A DNA stretch of 26,620 nt from CAYUNT01 sp964446285 (lineage in GTDB: Bacteria; Sumerlaeota; Sumerlaeia; SLMS01; CAYUNT01). The stretch is from positions 1 to 26,620 of the forward strand of contig CAYUNT010000041.1 in NCBI GenBank assembly GCA_964446285.1, given 5' to 3'. This document shows positions 1-9,458 of the stretch, one piece after another; the first letter of the stretch is position 1, and every line of letters starts with the position of its first letter. The position numbers were made by a program, and so were the translations under genes. Below the pieces are notes generated by a model, which saw only the letters and a list, made by a program, of their open reading frames with translations, was not told the DNA's origin and searched no databases.

Positions 1-187
1 TGCAACACAACCCCCGCAAAACACACCACGCCAGGGGGGTGACGGATTAGGGCTGATCTAAGCAAGCGCTTTCTATTCGCTTGACCTTTCGGCTCTTTCA
101 GTTTTTTCTTATATCGGCGGACGGAAAGTAGAAGGCGATTTGTCGGATCATTTGGGGATTGCTGCGAAAAGAGATTTGCGGTGTTGC
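1..187. other. 5' edge of window, no gene seen
   Basis: The first ~45 bases are A/C-rich low-complexity sequence that mirrors the A/C-rich run at the far end of the window, so this is probably a contig edge. A TTGACC at 81-86 could be a -35 box, but the nearest A/T-rich hexamer (TTATAT, 109-114) is 22 nt away, too far for a normal promoter. No RNA gene was recognised. Confidence 0.4.
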
Positions 188-2359
188 ATGTCTCTGAGTG
201 AGAAATGGCCGATTGCCGGGGTGGAGGAAAGCGAACAATCCACCTCTCTTATGGAAGCCATCTTTCAATCCATGAAGGATGGTGTGGTTGTATTTAATCA
301 GACCCATCGAATTATCCTGGCCAATCCGGCCATGGGATTGCTTGCCGGGCGTCCCATAGAGCACATTGTGGGCAAAACCGCCCGCGAAATCTGGGGAAAT
401 GACAGCATTTGGGATTCGCATGGGAATGAGCAGACTTTCTGGCAGGAATCCATCACCCGCCCTGACGGCACGATTCGCCATGTTCTCGGAAGGTCCTTCG
501 AGTTGCCCGGGCATCCGAACCTGCGCGTGGCCATGTATCGCGATACGACGCGCCTGCGCGAGGCCGAGGAACAACTGCGAAATACGCGCGACATCCACCG
601 TGTTCTTGTGGAAAACGTCAACGATGGCATCGTGCTTTGCCGCAGCGATTTGATTGCCTTTGTCAACCAGCGCATGGCGGACATGATTGGATATACGCAG
701 CCGGAGGTTGTGGGACGCTCCATGGCTTTTCTTCTGACGGAAAGCGCACGCCAACAATTCGATGAGCACCGACGAAAATATCAGAACCTCGAACCTGTTC
801 CTTCCCATTTGGAAACAACCCTGCTTCATAGGGACGGGCGGGCGATCCCCGTCGAAATTAACATTGCTCTGCTTAATCTCCAGGGCGTGGAAAATGTTTT
901 GGGAGTGGTTCGCGAAATCTCAGCCCGGAAGCAGGCGGAGAAGCGGCAGGATGCGCTGGCCAGCATGTCACGCCGTATCGGAGTCGCCTCTGATCCCCGC
1001 CAGATTGCCGAGATTGTGCTCGAAACCGCCGACAAACTCATCGGCTGGGACGCAGCCTTTGTGGACATCTTTTGCCCGCACGCCAAGTTCCGCCTGATTC
1101 CCGGAAAAGTCCTGATTCCTCTGATTTATTATGACGAGGTGGATGGAAAACGCACCGAGGTGAATCCTCCCGCGTCCATACAGGGCCGGGATACGTTGAC
1201 CAGCAAGGTTATTGAACAGGGCGCGCAAATTCTTTTGCGAACCCCCGAGGACATTCTGCCGGAAGGCGCCATGGTTTTTGGCGATACAAACCGCCCATCC
1301 GCGTCGCTTCTTTTTGTTCCCATCTCGGGCACATGCGGTGTGGCTGGCGTTCTTTCCATTCAGTCCTACCGGCTCAACGCCTACACGCCCGAGCACATGG
1401 TGCTGCTCAAGCAGTTGGGCGATTTATGCGGCGGAGCGCTTGAGCGGGCCTTTGCCGAGCAACAGGCGCGCCTCTTCGAACTGGCGGTCCGCCATGCCGG
1501 GGATATGGTCATTATCACGGCAGTGGATCCAACGAGCGAAACGGGAACCAGCATCGTTTTCGTCAACGAGGCGTTCGAGCGGTTCACCGGCTGGAACCGC
1601 GAGGAAATTTTAGGAAAATCGGTAAAGATTCTCCAAGGCCCCGACACCAATCTCGATGAATACTGCCGGCTTGCCGAATCTTTGCGCCAAGGCCAGCCCA
1701 TCACGATGGAACTGACCAATTACCGCAAGGATGGCAGCCCGTATGAAGCGGAAATCTCCACCTTTCCCATCGGGGGCGATAAGGGGAGTTTCCGATATTA
1801 TGTGTCGATTCAGCGGGATGTAACGGCGCGCAAACGCGCCCACGAGACGCTTCGCCACCAGGCGCTCCATGATCCTTTGACCAATCTCGCCAATCGCGCC
1901 CTGCTCACGGAACGCCTGCGCCTGGCCTTGGCGCGCTCGGCCACCACGCGCGAACTTGTTGCCCTGCTCTTGATTGACCTGGATGATTTCAAAGGCATCA
2001 ACGACACGCTGGGGCATGTGGCTGGCGATGAGATGCTCGTGGCTCTCGCGCGCCGGCTCGAAGGATGCGTCCGCCCAAGCGATGTGGTGGCGCGCTACGG
2101 CGGCGACGAGTTCATCATCCTGCTCGATGGGCTTTCGCAAGCGCAGGAGGCGGAAATCATTGCGCAGCGCGTTCTGGCCCGGACGGGTGAGTCCTACCAG
2201 ATTTGCGGACAGCGCGTTACGTGCACAGTGAGTGTCGGCGTGGCTTTGCCGCGGCTGGATCCTCCCGAGACGGATGAATCCCTCCTCGCCCGCGCAGACA
2301 CCGCGTTGTATCAGGCAAAGGCGAGCGGAAAGGCCTGCCGGGTTACGCTGATCCCCTGA
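188..2359 (+). CDS. PAS-PAS-GAF-PAS-GGDEF diguanylate cyclase
   Basis: Cytosolic sensor enzyme predicted to make cyclic di-GMP from two GTP. From the ATG at 188 it is 723 aa: PAS1 about 20-125, PAS2 about 136-250, GAF about 257-425, PAS3 about 430-555 ending in a typical DVTARKRAHETL linker, then a GGDEF domain about 560-720 opening with HDPLTNLANR. The active-site motif RYGGDEF is intact (GGDEF at 638-642, DNA 2099-2113). An RPSD motif lies exactly five residues before GGDEF, matching the RxxD inhibitory I-site, so product inhibition is likely. There is no EAL or HD-GYP domain, no transmembrane segment and no signal peptide, so the signal is probably intracellular (redox, light or a small ligand). 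A TTG at 140 behind GAAGG would add 16 residues; the ATG was preferred because the first PAS starts well after both. The gene stands alone. Confidence 0.9.
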   Translation: MSLSEKWPIAGVEESEQSTSLMEAIFQSMKDGVVVFNQTHRIILANPAMGLLAGRPIEHIVGKTAREIWGNDSIWDSHGNEQTFWQESITRPDGTIRHVLGRSFELPGHPNLRVAMYRDTTRLREAEEQLRNTRDIHRVLVENVNDGIVLCRSDLIAFVNQRMADMIGYTQPEVVGRSMAFLLTESARQQFDEHRRKYQNLEPVPSHLETTLLHRDGRAIPVEINIALLNLQGVENVLGVVREISARKQAEKRQDALASMSRRIGVASDPRQIAEIVLETADKLIGWDAAFVDIFCPHAKFRLIPGKVLIPLIYYDEVDGKRTEVNPPASIQGRDTLTSKVIEQGAQILLRTPEDILPEGAMVFGDTNRPSASLLFVPISGTCGVAGVLSIQSYRLNAYTPEHMVLLKQLGDLCGGALERAFAEQQARLFELAVRHAGDMVIITAVDPTSETGTSIVFVNEAFERFTGWNREEILGKSVKILQGPDTNLDEYCRLAESLRQGQPITMELTNYRKDGSPYEAEISTFPIGGDKGSFRYYVSIQRDVTARKRAHETLRHQALHDPLTNLANRALLTERLRLALARSATTRELVALLLIDLDDFKGINDTLGHVAGDEMLVALARRLEGCVRPSDVVARYGGDEFIILLDGLSQAQEAEIIAQRVLARTGESYQICGQRVTCTVSVGVALPRLDPPETDESLLARADTALYQAKASGKACRVTLIP

Positions 2360-2406
2360 CGCAATTCTTTGATCTTTCACGTATTTCGCGGTTGGAAATG
2401 CTTTTT

Positions 2407-5133
2407 CTAGGCTTCTTCCTCTTGGGCGCTGGCGCGGCGAGCGGGTTGAGGACGCAAAATCGCCCGCGCCGCCGGGGAATCCTTCATGGGCAGGCGTGTG
2501 CGCTGGATGCCGTCGAACGCTTCCAAGGCGCCAGCCACCGCGGGCGCTGTCGGAACCAGTCCGATCTCGCCAATGCCGCGCGCGCCGTAGGGGGCGTCCG
2601 GGTCCGGCTCCTCGATGAAAATCGTCTCCACTTCTGGCATTTGGTGCGCGCGCAACACGCCAAGGTCCTTCACCTTCGACGTGACCAAATAGCCGCCTTC
2701 TGTCACGAACTCTTCCGTTAGCGCATAGCCCAATCCCATGTGGACCGATCCCTGAATCTGCCCCTCGATCATCGTGGGATTGATGACGCGGCCGGCGTCG
2801 TGCGCGGCGATGATCTTGCTCACGCGGCCTTCATCATCGAGGATGGCCACCTGCGTCGCGAATCCATAAGTAATGTGCGTCACCGGGTCCTCGACGCTCG
2901 TGTTTTCGAGCGCCGTGGTCCAGTCGCAAACAAAATCGCCGCGATATTTCCGCCCGATCAACTGCGCGGGCGTCAGGCCCTTGTCGAGGTCCGCGCGCAG
3001 TTTTTTCGCCGCGTCAATTACTGCATTGCCCGCCAGCACCGTGCCGCGGCTCGCCGTCGTTTGGCCGCAATTGAGGTCAGCCGTCGTGTCCGTCGCAGCC
3101 TGGAAAATCCAAGGCGGCAGGCCGGTTTCCTCGCACGCCGCCTGGATGCACACCGTGAACAGGCCCTGGCCCATCTCCGTGAATCCCGTGCGGATCACGA
3201 TGCGGTCCGCGGCCTCGACGGTGATGAGCGCCTTGCCGAGATCGGGCATTCCGTTGCCGATGCCGACGTTTTTGATGCCGCAGGCGATTCCGGCGTATCG
3301 CGCTCCGCGGAACGCATCGCGAACGGCCAGCAACGTTTTCTCCAGGCCAAACGGCTTGGTCATTCGCTGGCCAGTGCAGAACCGGTCTCCGAGGCGCAGA
3401 ATGTTGCGCCAGCGGATTTCCCAGGCGTCGATGCCTACCATGCGCGCCAGCCGGTTGAGGAGGTTTTCGACGGCGAAAGCGGCCTGATTGACGCCGAATC
3501 CGCGCATCGCCCCGCATGGCGGATTGTTCGTGTAGGCGGCGCGCGCCTCGATGTCCACATTAGGAATCACATACGGCCCGGCCGAATGCCCGGCGGCGCG
3601 TTCGAGCACTTTCGCGCCGACGGAAGCATACGCACCTGTGTCGCCGAGGATGCGCGCCCGCACGGCTGTCAAGTGCCCGTCGGCGTCGCACGCAAGGCGG
3701 AAATGCAGGCGCATCGGATGGCGTTTCGGGTGAACGCGCATGCTTTCCTCGCGCGTGAGCGTGCATTTCACCGGGCATCCGCAAAGCACAGCCGCCAGCG
3801 CCGTCTGAGCCTGAACGGTCATGTCTTCCTTGCCGCCGAATCCGCCGCCGTTTGAGACCAGATGCACTTCGACGCGTTCGATGGGCCAGGCGAGCATCGC
3901 GGCGATCTGGCGGCGGTCGTCGAAAACTCCTTGTCCCTGACTGTAAATCCGAAGCGCCACCTGGCTTCCAGGGGACTCGGCCACCGGTTCCGCCATGCAC
4001 GATTCGGGTTCGAGGAACATGTGCTCGATCGACTGCGTGTGGAACACATCCTCGACAACGTGCGCCGCGGTCGCGAACGCGGCGTCCACATCGCCGCGCT
4101 TGATTTTCGAGGTGGAAAGCAGGTTTCCGTTCGGATGAACGCGCGGTGCATCGGGCAAAAGCGCGTCTTCCGGCGTCGCGACAGGCGTGCGCGGCTCGTA
4201 ATCCACGGCGATGGCAGCGGCGGCGCGGCGCGCGGCGCGCGGCGAATCGGCTACGGCCAGGGCCACCACGTCGCCCACGCAGCGCGTCTCTTCGCCGATC
4301 GCGACAAACACCGGCCAGTCGCGTTTGATAAGGCCCACATAACGTTCGCCCGGAACGTCGGCGGCGGTGATTACGCGCCGCACTCCAGGCAGCGCCAGCG
4401 CGGGCGCAGGGTCGATGCCGCGCAAGAGCGCCCTCGGATAATCGCTCAATCGCGGCGCCGCATAAAGCATCCCCGGACGCGACAAGTCATCGACATAGCG
4501 CCATTCGCCCAGCGCGAATTCCCTGGAATGATAACGGTTCAGGCGCGTTCCAATGCGCCCGCTGGCGGACTCGGATTCAGAATCCGAAGCGGACGCGGAA
4601 TTACCGGTGGCTTGGGCATCTTGCCCAGGTTCTCCGGTGGCTTGGACGTCTCGTCCAAGATTCTCCCCTCTTTTGCCCCGCGCCATCATCTCGATCGCGT
4701 CGATGATTTTCACGTATCCCGTGCAGCGGCACAAATGCTGGCGCAATCCGAGGGCGATTTCCTCGCGCGTGGGGCGCGGATTTTTCTCGATTAAATCCAG
4801 CGCGCGCACGGCAATTCCCGGGATGCAAAATCCGCACTGCAAACCGCCCGCGCGTGTGAAGCAATCGGCCACTAGAGCGCGATCCGCTTCTGGGACACCC
4901 TCAAGCGTCACGACGCGGCGTCCGGCCACCTTGTCGATGCGCAGCGCACACGAAAGACGCGCCTGGCCGTCGATCAGCACGGTGCAGCAGCCGCATTGCC
5001 CCTGGGGGGCGCAGCCGTTTTTCGGCGATGTGATGCCGAATTCCTCGCGCAGGACTTCAAGAAGCGTGCGTTCGGAGTCTCCCTCCTGCACTGTGACTTC
5101 GCGGCCGTTAAGAGTGAACTGGATCATGCGCAT
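2407..5133 (-). CDS. Molybdenum hydroxylase, fused 2Fe-2S and molybdopterin subunits (xanthine dehydrogenase/aldehyde oxidase family)
   Basis: Predicted to hydroxylate a purine, aldehyde or N-heterocycle at a molybdenum cofactor and pass electrons through two 2Fe-2S clusters. The N-terminus (1-~150) has both cluster motifs: a plant-ferredoxin-like CAPQGQCGCC with a later LSC, and CGFC with HLCRCTGY. After a linker (~150-195) come the aldehyde-oxidase a/b hammerhead and the Mo-binding domain, with NGGGFGGKED, the PPCGAMRGFG loop and a C-terminal RGIGEIG that carries the probable catalytic Glu. About 908 aa, close to the fused Desulfovibrio Mop type. There is no FAD domain and no FAD-subunit gene beside it; the upstream GltD-like gene is the likely electron partner. 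The linker holds palindromic repeats encoding GRDVQATGEPGQDAQATG and an S/D/E stretch. TTG (5139), GTG (5136), ATG (5133) and ATG (5127) are all possible starts; none has a clear Shine-Dalgarno. Substrate unknown. Confidence 0.88.
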   Translation of the reverse strand: MRMIQFTLNGREVTVQEGDSERTLLEVLREEFGITSPKNGCAPQGQCGCCTVLIDGQARLSCALRIDKVAGRRVVTLEGVPEADRALVADCFTRAGGLQCGFCIPGIAVRALDLIEKNPRPTREEIALGLRQHLCRCTGYVKIIDAIEMMARGKRGENLGRDVQATGEPGQDAQATGNSASASDSESESASGRIGTRLNRYHSREFALGEWRYVDDLSRPGMLYAAPRLSDYPRALLRGIDPAPALALPGVRRVITAADVPGERYVGLIKRDWPVFVAIGEETRCVGDVVALAVADSPRAARRAAAAIAVDYEPRTPVATPEDALLPDAPRVHPNGNLLSTSKIKRGDVDAAFATAAHVVEDVFHTQSIEHMFLEPESCMAEPVAESPGSQVALRIYSQGQGVFDDRRQIAAMLAWPIERVEVHLVSNGGGFGGKEDMTVQAQTALAAVLCGCPVKCTLTREESMRVHPKRHPMRLHFRLACDADGHLTAVRARILGDTGAYASVGAKVLERAAGHSAGPYVIPNVDIEARAAYTNNPPCGAMRGFGVNQAAFAVENLLNRLARMVGIDAWEIRWRNILRLGDRFCTGQRMTKPFGLEKTLLAVRDAFRGARYAGIACGIKNVGIGNGMPDLGKALITVEAADRIVIRTGFTEMGQGLFTVCIQAACEETGLPPWIFQAATDTTADLNCGQTTASRGTVLAGNAVIDAAKKLRADLDKGLTPAQLIGRKYRGDFVCDWTTALENTSVEDPVTHITYGFATQVAILDDEGRVSKIIAAHDAGRVINPTMIEGQIQGSVHMGLGYALTEEFVTEGGYLVTSKVKDLGVLRAHQMPEVETIFIEEPDPDAPYGARGIGEIGLVPTAPAVAGALEAFDGIQRTRLPMKDSPAARAILRPQPARRASAQEEEA
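4571..4663 (-). repeat. Three consecutive palindromes in the coding sequence of the hydroxylase linker
   Basis: Two 30-nt tandem units (4604-4633 and 4634-4663) each hold a palindrome with a 3-nt loop: CTTGGGCA-TCT-TGCCCAGG (one mismatch, 4611-4629) and CTTGGACG-TCT-CGTCCAAG (perfect 8-bp arms, 4641-4659). A third, TCGGATT-CAG-AATCCGA (perfect 7-bp arms), lies at 4571-4587. The 30-nt period is ten codons, so reading frame is kept. The second unit matches a copy inside the YfhO-family gene at 15391-15409. Confidence 0.85.
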
Positions 5134-5157
5134 CACCAAGCAATAAGGGCATTAGTC

Positions 5158-5175
5158 AAAGGACGAAAGGGACCA
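5158..5175 (+). repeat. Two copies of the GGAC nonamer
   Basis: AAAGGACGA followed directly by AAGGGACCA, a 9-nt period. They are the same family as the longer arrays at 6961-7060 and 26377-26421, and abut the heptamer array that starts at 5177. Confidence 0.6.
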
Positions 5176-5176
5176 A

Positions 5177-5365
5177 GTTGTGAGTTGTGGGTTGTGAGTT
5201 GTGAGCCAAGAGATGGAAAGCGGAAGGGTTGAAAGGATTAATAAGAAACCTGCCACGAAAACCCAAAGCGCTGACCACGGATCGGTGTCCTCTTCTTCTC
5301 TCTTCATTCCCAACTCACAACCCACAACTTCTTCCCAACTCCCAACCCACAACTCACAACTCTTC
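5177..5365. repeat. Inverted GTTGTGR heptamer arrays in the gltD-like/hydroxylase spacer
   Basis: Four perfect-period heptamers GTTGTGA/GTTGTGG run at 5177-5204. The reverse complement (CCACAAC, TCACAAC, TCCCAAC units) fills about 5308-5362, so the two arrays face each other across about 100 bp and could pair in the transcript. The second array runs into the 3' end of the GltD-like gene: its TGA stop (5354-5356) lies inside a heptamer. The central part shows no gene. Confidence 0.75.
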
Positions 5366-6775
5366 CAAATACTTCTCAATCGCCCTTGCGGCGGAGCGTC
5401 CGCTGCGGATGGCGGTGACGATGAGGTCCGCGCCATTGATCACATCGCCCGCGGCAAAGACGCCCTTGCGCGAGGTTTCGTGCGCCTCGCCCACTTCCAC
5501 GGCGCCGCGTTTCATCCGCAATCCGGCGGCGGATGCCAGCGCGTCATCCACTTCATATCCGAGCGCGAGCACGGCGGCATCCGCGTCGATTGTGAATTCT
5601 GAACCCGGAATCGCGACCGGGCGGCGGCGTCCGGAGGCGTCTGGCTCGCCGAGTTGCATCCGCAGGCATTCGACTTGCGCAAGACGCCCCTCGCGCCCCA
5701 AAAACCTCGCTGGCGCCTCAAGAAAACGAAACTCGACGCCTTCTTCGCGGGCGCGTTCGCGGTCTTCGATGCGCCCCGGCATTTCAGATTCCGTGCGGCG
5801 GTAAATGCAAAGAACCTTATGGAATCCCATCCGGACGGCGGTGCGCACGCAATCCATCGCCGTGTCGCCTCCGCCAAAGACGGCGCACACACGATGGAGG
5901 CCCTCGTTTCTTTTCTTTGTGAGGAATTCGCTGGCCTGAACTATGTTTTTCAGGTCTTCGCCGGGCAGTTTCGCCGCGCGGCCCGATTCGGCGCCAATGG
6001 CCAGAAGCACAGCATCGAATCCGCCCGCCGGGTTTGCGTGATCGAGGAGTGCGTCGAGCGTCATCGCGCCGCGCCCCACCTCGATCCCGCCGCGAAATTC
6101 GATTCCCTTTTCCGCCAGCCGCCGCGCCAGGTTCTCAATGCGCTCTTTTGCAAACTTGAAATTTGGAATGCCATAGGCGAGCAATCCGCCCGGGCGGTCG
6201 CGGCGGTCGAGAACAACGACTTCTCGTCCCCGCAGGCGGAGTTCTTCGGCGGCGGCCAGCCCCGCGGGGCCGCTTCCCACAATGGCCACGCGCCTTCGCG
6301 GCCGCGCGGAAGCGCCAGAGGACGAGGCCGCTTTTGGCGCTGCTGCTGCCTGCGCCTCTTCCGGCGCCGTGGGCCAGCCGAGCCGCCGCGCCGTCCGCGA
6401 AACAAATTCCTCGAGCTTCCCGATGGCCACGGGCTGGCTCACGCGCCCGACCACGCAGCGCGATTCGCACAAAGTTTCCTGCGGGCAGAGTTTTCCGCAC
6501 GTTTCGCTCAGCGAGTTTCGCAGGCTGATGATGCGCCATGCCTCGCGCAGCCGCCCCTCGGCAATGTGGCGGATCCATTCGGGAATCCGCTGTGAAAGCG
6601 GGCACCCGAGCAAGGCGCATGGCGGATGCGCGCATTGGACGCATCGGCGCGCCTCGGTCATCGCCTGCGCCAGCGTGAATCCGCCGTCGATTTCGTCCCA
6701 ATCGCGGCGGCGTTCGCCGGCGGGCCGCTTGGCGGGCGATTGCCGGGGAATTTGCAAATCAAGAGAACGCATCAT
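5354..6775 (-). CDS. GltD-like FAD/NAD(P)H-dependent oxidoreductase
   Basis: Flavoprotein of the glutamate synthase small subunit/dihydropyrimidine dehydrogenase N-terminal family, 473 aa. These proteins move electrons between NAD(P)H, FAD and 4Fe-4S clusters. The N-terminal cluster domain (about 35-115) has CVQCAHPPCALLGCP and CGKLCPQETLCESRC. The FAD-binding VAIVGSGPAGLAAAEE lies near 163-178 and the NAD(P)-binding VFGGGDTAMDCVRTAVR near 300; a late GVFAAGDVINGADLIVTAIRSGR is the usual FAD-contact motif. An Ala/Ser-rich linker (about 138-158) separates the parts. No glutamate synthase large subunit is nearby. The next gene on the same strand is a molybdenum hydroxylase without a flavin domain, so this protein probably supplies its NAD(P)H link. 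ATG 6775 is preceded by GGAG at 9 nt, which supports the start. Confidence 0.88.
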   Translation of the reverse strand: MMRSLDLQIPRQSPAKRPAGERRRDWDEIDGGFTLAQAMTEARRCVQCAHPPCALLGCPLSQRIPEWIRHIAEGRLREAWRIISLRNSLSETCGKLCPQETLCESRCVVGRVSQPVAIGKLEEFVSRTARRLGWPTAPEEAQAAAAPKAASSSGASARPRRRVAIVGSGPAGLAAAEELRLRGREVVVLDRRDRPGGLLAYGIPNFKFAKERIENLARRLAEKGIEFRGGIEVGRGAMTLDALLDHANPAGGFDAVLLAIGAESGRAAKLPGEDLKNIVQASEFLTKKRNEGLHRVCAVFGGGDTAMDCVRTAVRMGFHKVLCIYRRTESEMPGRIEDRERAREEGVEFRFLEAPARFLGREGRLAQVECLRMQLGEPDASGRRRPVAIPGSEFTIDADAAVLALGYEVDDALASAAGLRMKRGAVEVGEAHETSRKGVFAAGDVINGADLIVTAIRSGRSAARAIEKYLEEL

Positions 6776-6960
6776 GCCATAAGGCTCCAGAGCAGGCTGG
6801 CTCGCTTTTCCTCCGCTCCCAAACTGCCTTCTGATTTAATGCATAAACACATCCCGCCTCTCATGGCGAGACCAAAACAAAAACACCGGAGCAGCGAATC
6901 AGGCCAAGCAAATTCCACGGCTTTGCGCAATTATTTGGCAATTTCGTCATTCATCCCAGA

Positions 6961-7060
6961 GGTCCCGTGCGTCCCATTTGTCTCATAGGTCCCATGCATT
7001 GGGTCCCATGCTGTGTAGTGGAGATGGGACCTATGGGACGAATAGGACCTATGAGACACA
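6961..7060. repeat. Facing arrays of ATGGGACNN nonamers forming a long inverted repeat
   Basis: On the plus strand ATGGGACCT, ATGGGACGA, ATAGGACCT and ATGAGACAC follow at exact 9-nt steps (7024-7059). At 6961-7010 the reverse complement appears (GGTCCCGTG, CGTCCCATT, TGTCTCATA, GGTCCCATG, a 5-nt insert, GGTCCCATG). The outer arms TGTCTCATAGGTCC (6979-6992) and GGACCTATGAGACA (7045-7058) are a perfect 14-bp inverted repeat, and the inner GGTCCCAT/ATGGGACC can pair too. A transcript would fold into a long stem, which could act as a terminator or mRNA-end structure between dnaK and the next gene. Confidence 0.8.
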
Positions 7061-7196
7061 TGCCAGTAAAGAGACAGATGGTTAAATAACCGATTGGGCA
7101 CAAATAAAAAACACCAGGGCGGGAAGCTACAAAGGAAACGTTCTGCGGAACAGAACAACGAAATCCTTTTGCGCCTTCACGCCCTGGTGGCGAAGC

Positions 7197-7220
7197 AAAC
7201 TCCCTCCCCCCGGGGAGTTT
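7197..7220 (-). terminator. Hairpin directly after dnaK
   Basis: AAACTCCC (7197-7204) and GGGAGTTT (7213-7220) form a perfect 8-bp stem with an 8-nt loop, starting next to the tandem TAA stops of dnaK. The T-run after the stem in the dnaK direction is only three bases, so it may be a weak intrinsic terminator or an mRNA-stabilising hairpin. Confidence 0.5.
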
Positions 7221-7221
7221 A

Positions 7222-9186
<1,965 letters not shown>

Positions 9187-9198
9187 AGTTATGGTCAA

Positions 9199-9215
9199 CT
9201 CCTTCCCGAAGGAAG
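9199..9215 (-). promoter_or_regulatory. UUCG-capped hairpin overlapping the dnaK ribosome-binding site
   Basis: In the dnaK leader, CTTCC-TTCG-GGAAG (9215 down to 9202) is a perfect 5-bp stem closed by a C(UUCG)G tetraloop. Its 3' arm shares three bases with the AAGGAG Shine-Dalgarno (9204-9199), so folding could limit ribosome access. A regulatory role is inference. Confidence 0.4.
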
Positions 9216-9458
9216 TTCAAATCGTTCCTGCCAGGACCATTAGAACGCAATGAACGTTCCACGCGGGTTGGGATGGGATAATTCGGCGTGAATTGTTGAT
9301 AATAAAGCGATTGTGCCTTGAGGTGCCTTTCGGGAATCCGCAGGGATCTCGCGCGAGCGTGTCAAAATACCCCACCGCGCGCGCCTCAAATGCAAAGATG
9401 TTTCCCCTCGCAACCTTTCTTTTGGCAGCATCCTTAGAGACTGGTTGCGCCCCCAAGA

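Larger units (their letters stand above)
6776..7221. other. Intergenic region between dnaK and the GltD-like gene
   Basis: This 446-bp spacer holds no convincing gene. It contains facing arrays of a 9-nt repeat (6961-7060) and a hairpin right after dnaK (7197-7220). The short reading frames within it lack codon bias and family signals. Confidence 0.6.

Noticed and set aside
81..114. TTGACC...TTATAT as a promoter for the diguanylate cyclase
   Set aside because: The spacing of 22 nt is too long for a sigma-70 promoter.
6931..6939. A third TTATTTGGC, identical to the left half of the ars operator
   Set aside because: The right arm is absent (GTCATT instead of GCCAA) and it lies far from any ars gene; it is probably chance.
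9187..9458. CIRCE element or heat-shock sigma promoter before dnaK
   Set aside because: No TTAGCACTC-N9-GAGTGCTAA type repeat was found and no convincing sigma-32-type pair could be aligned.
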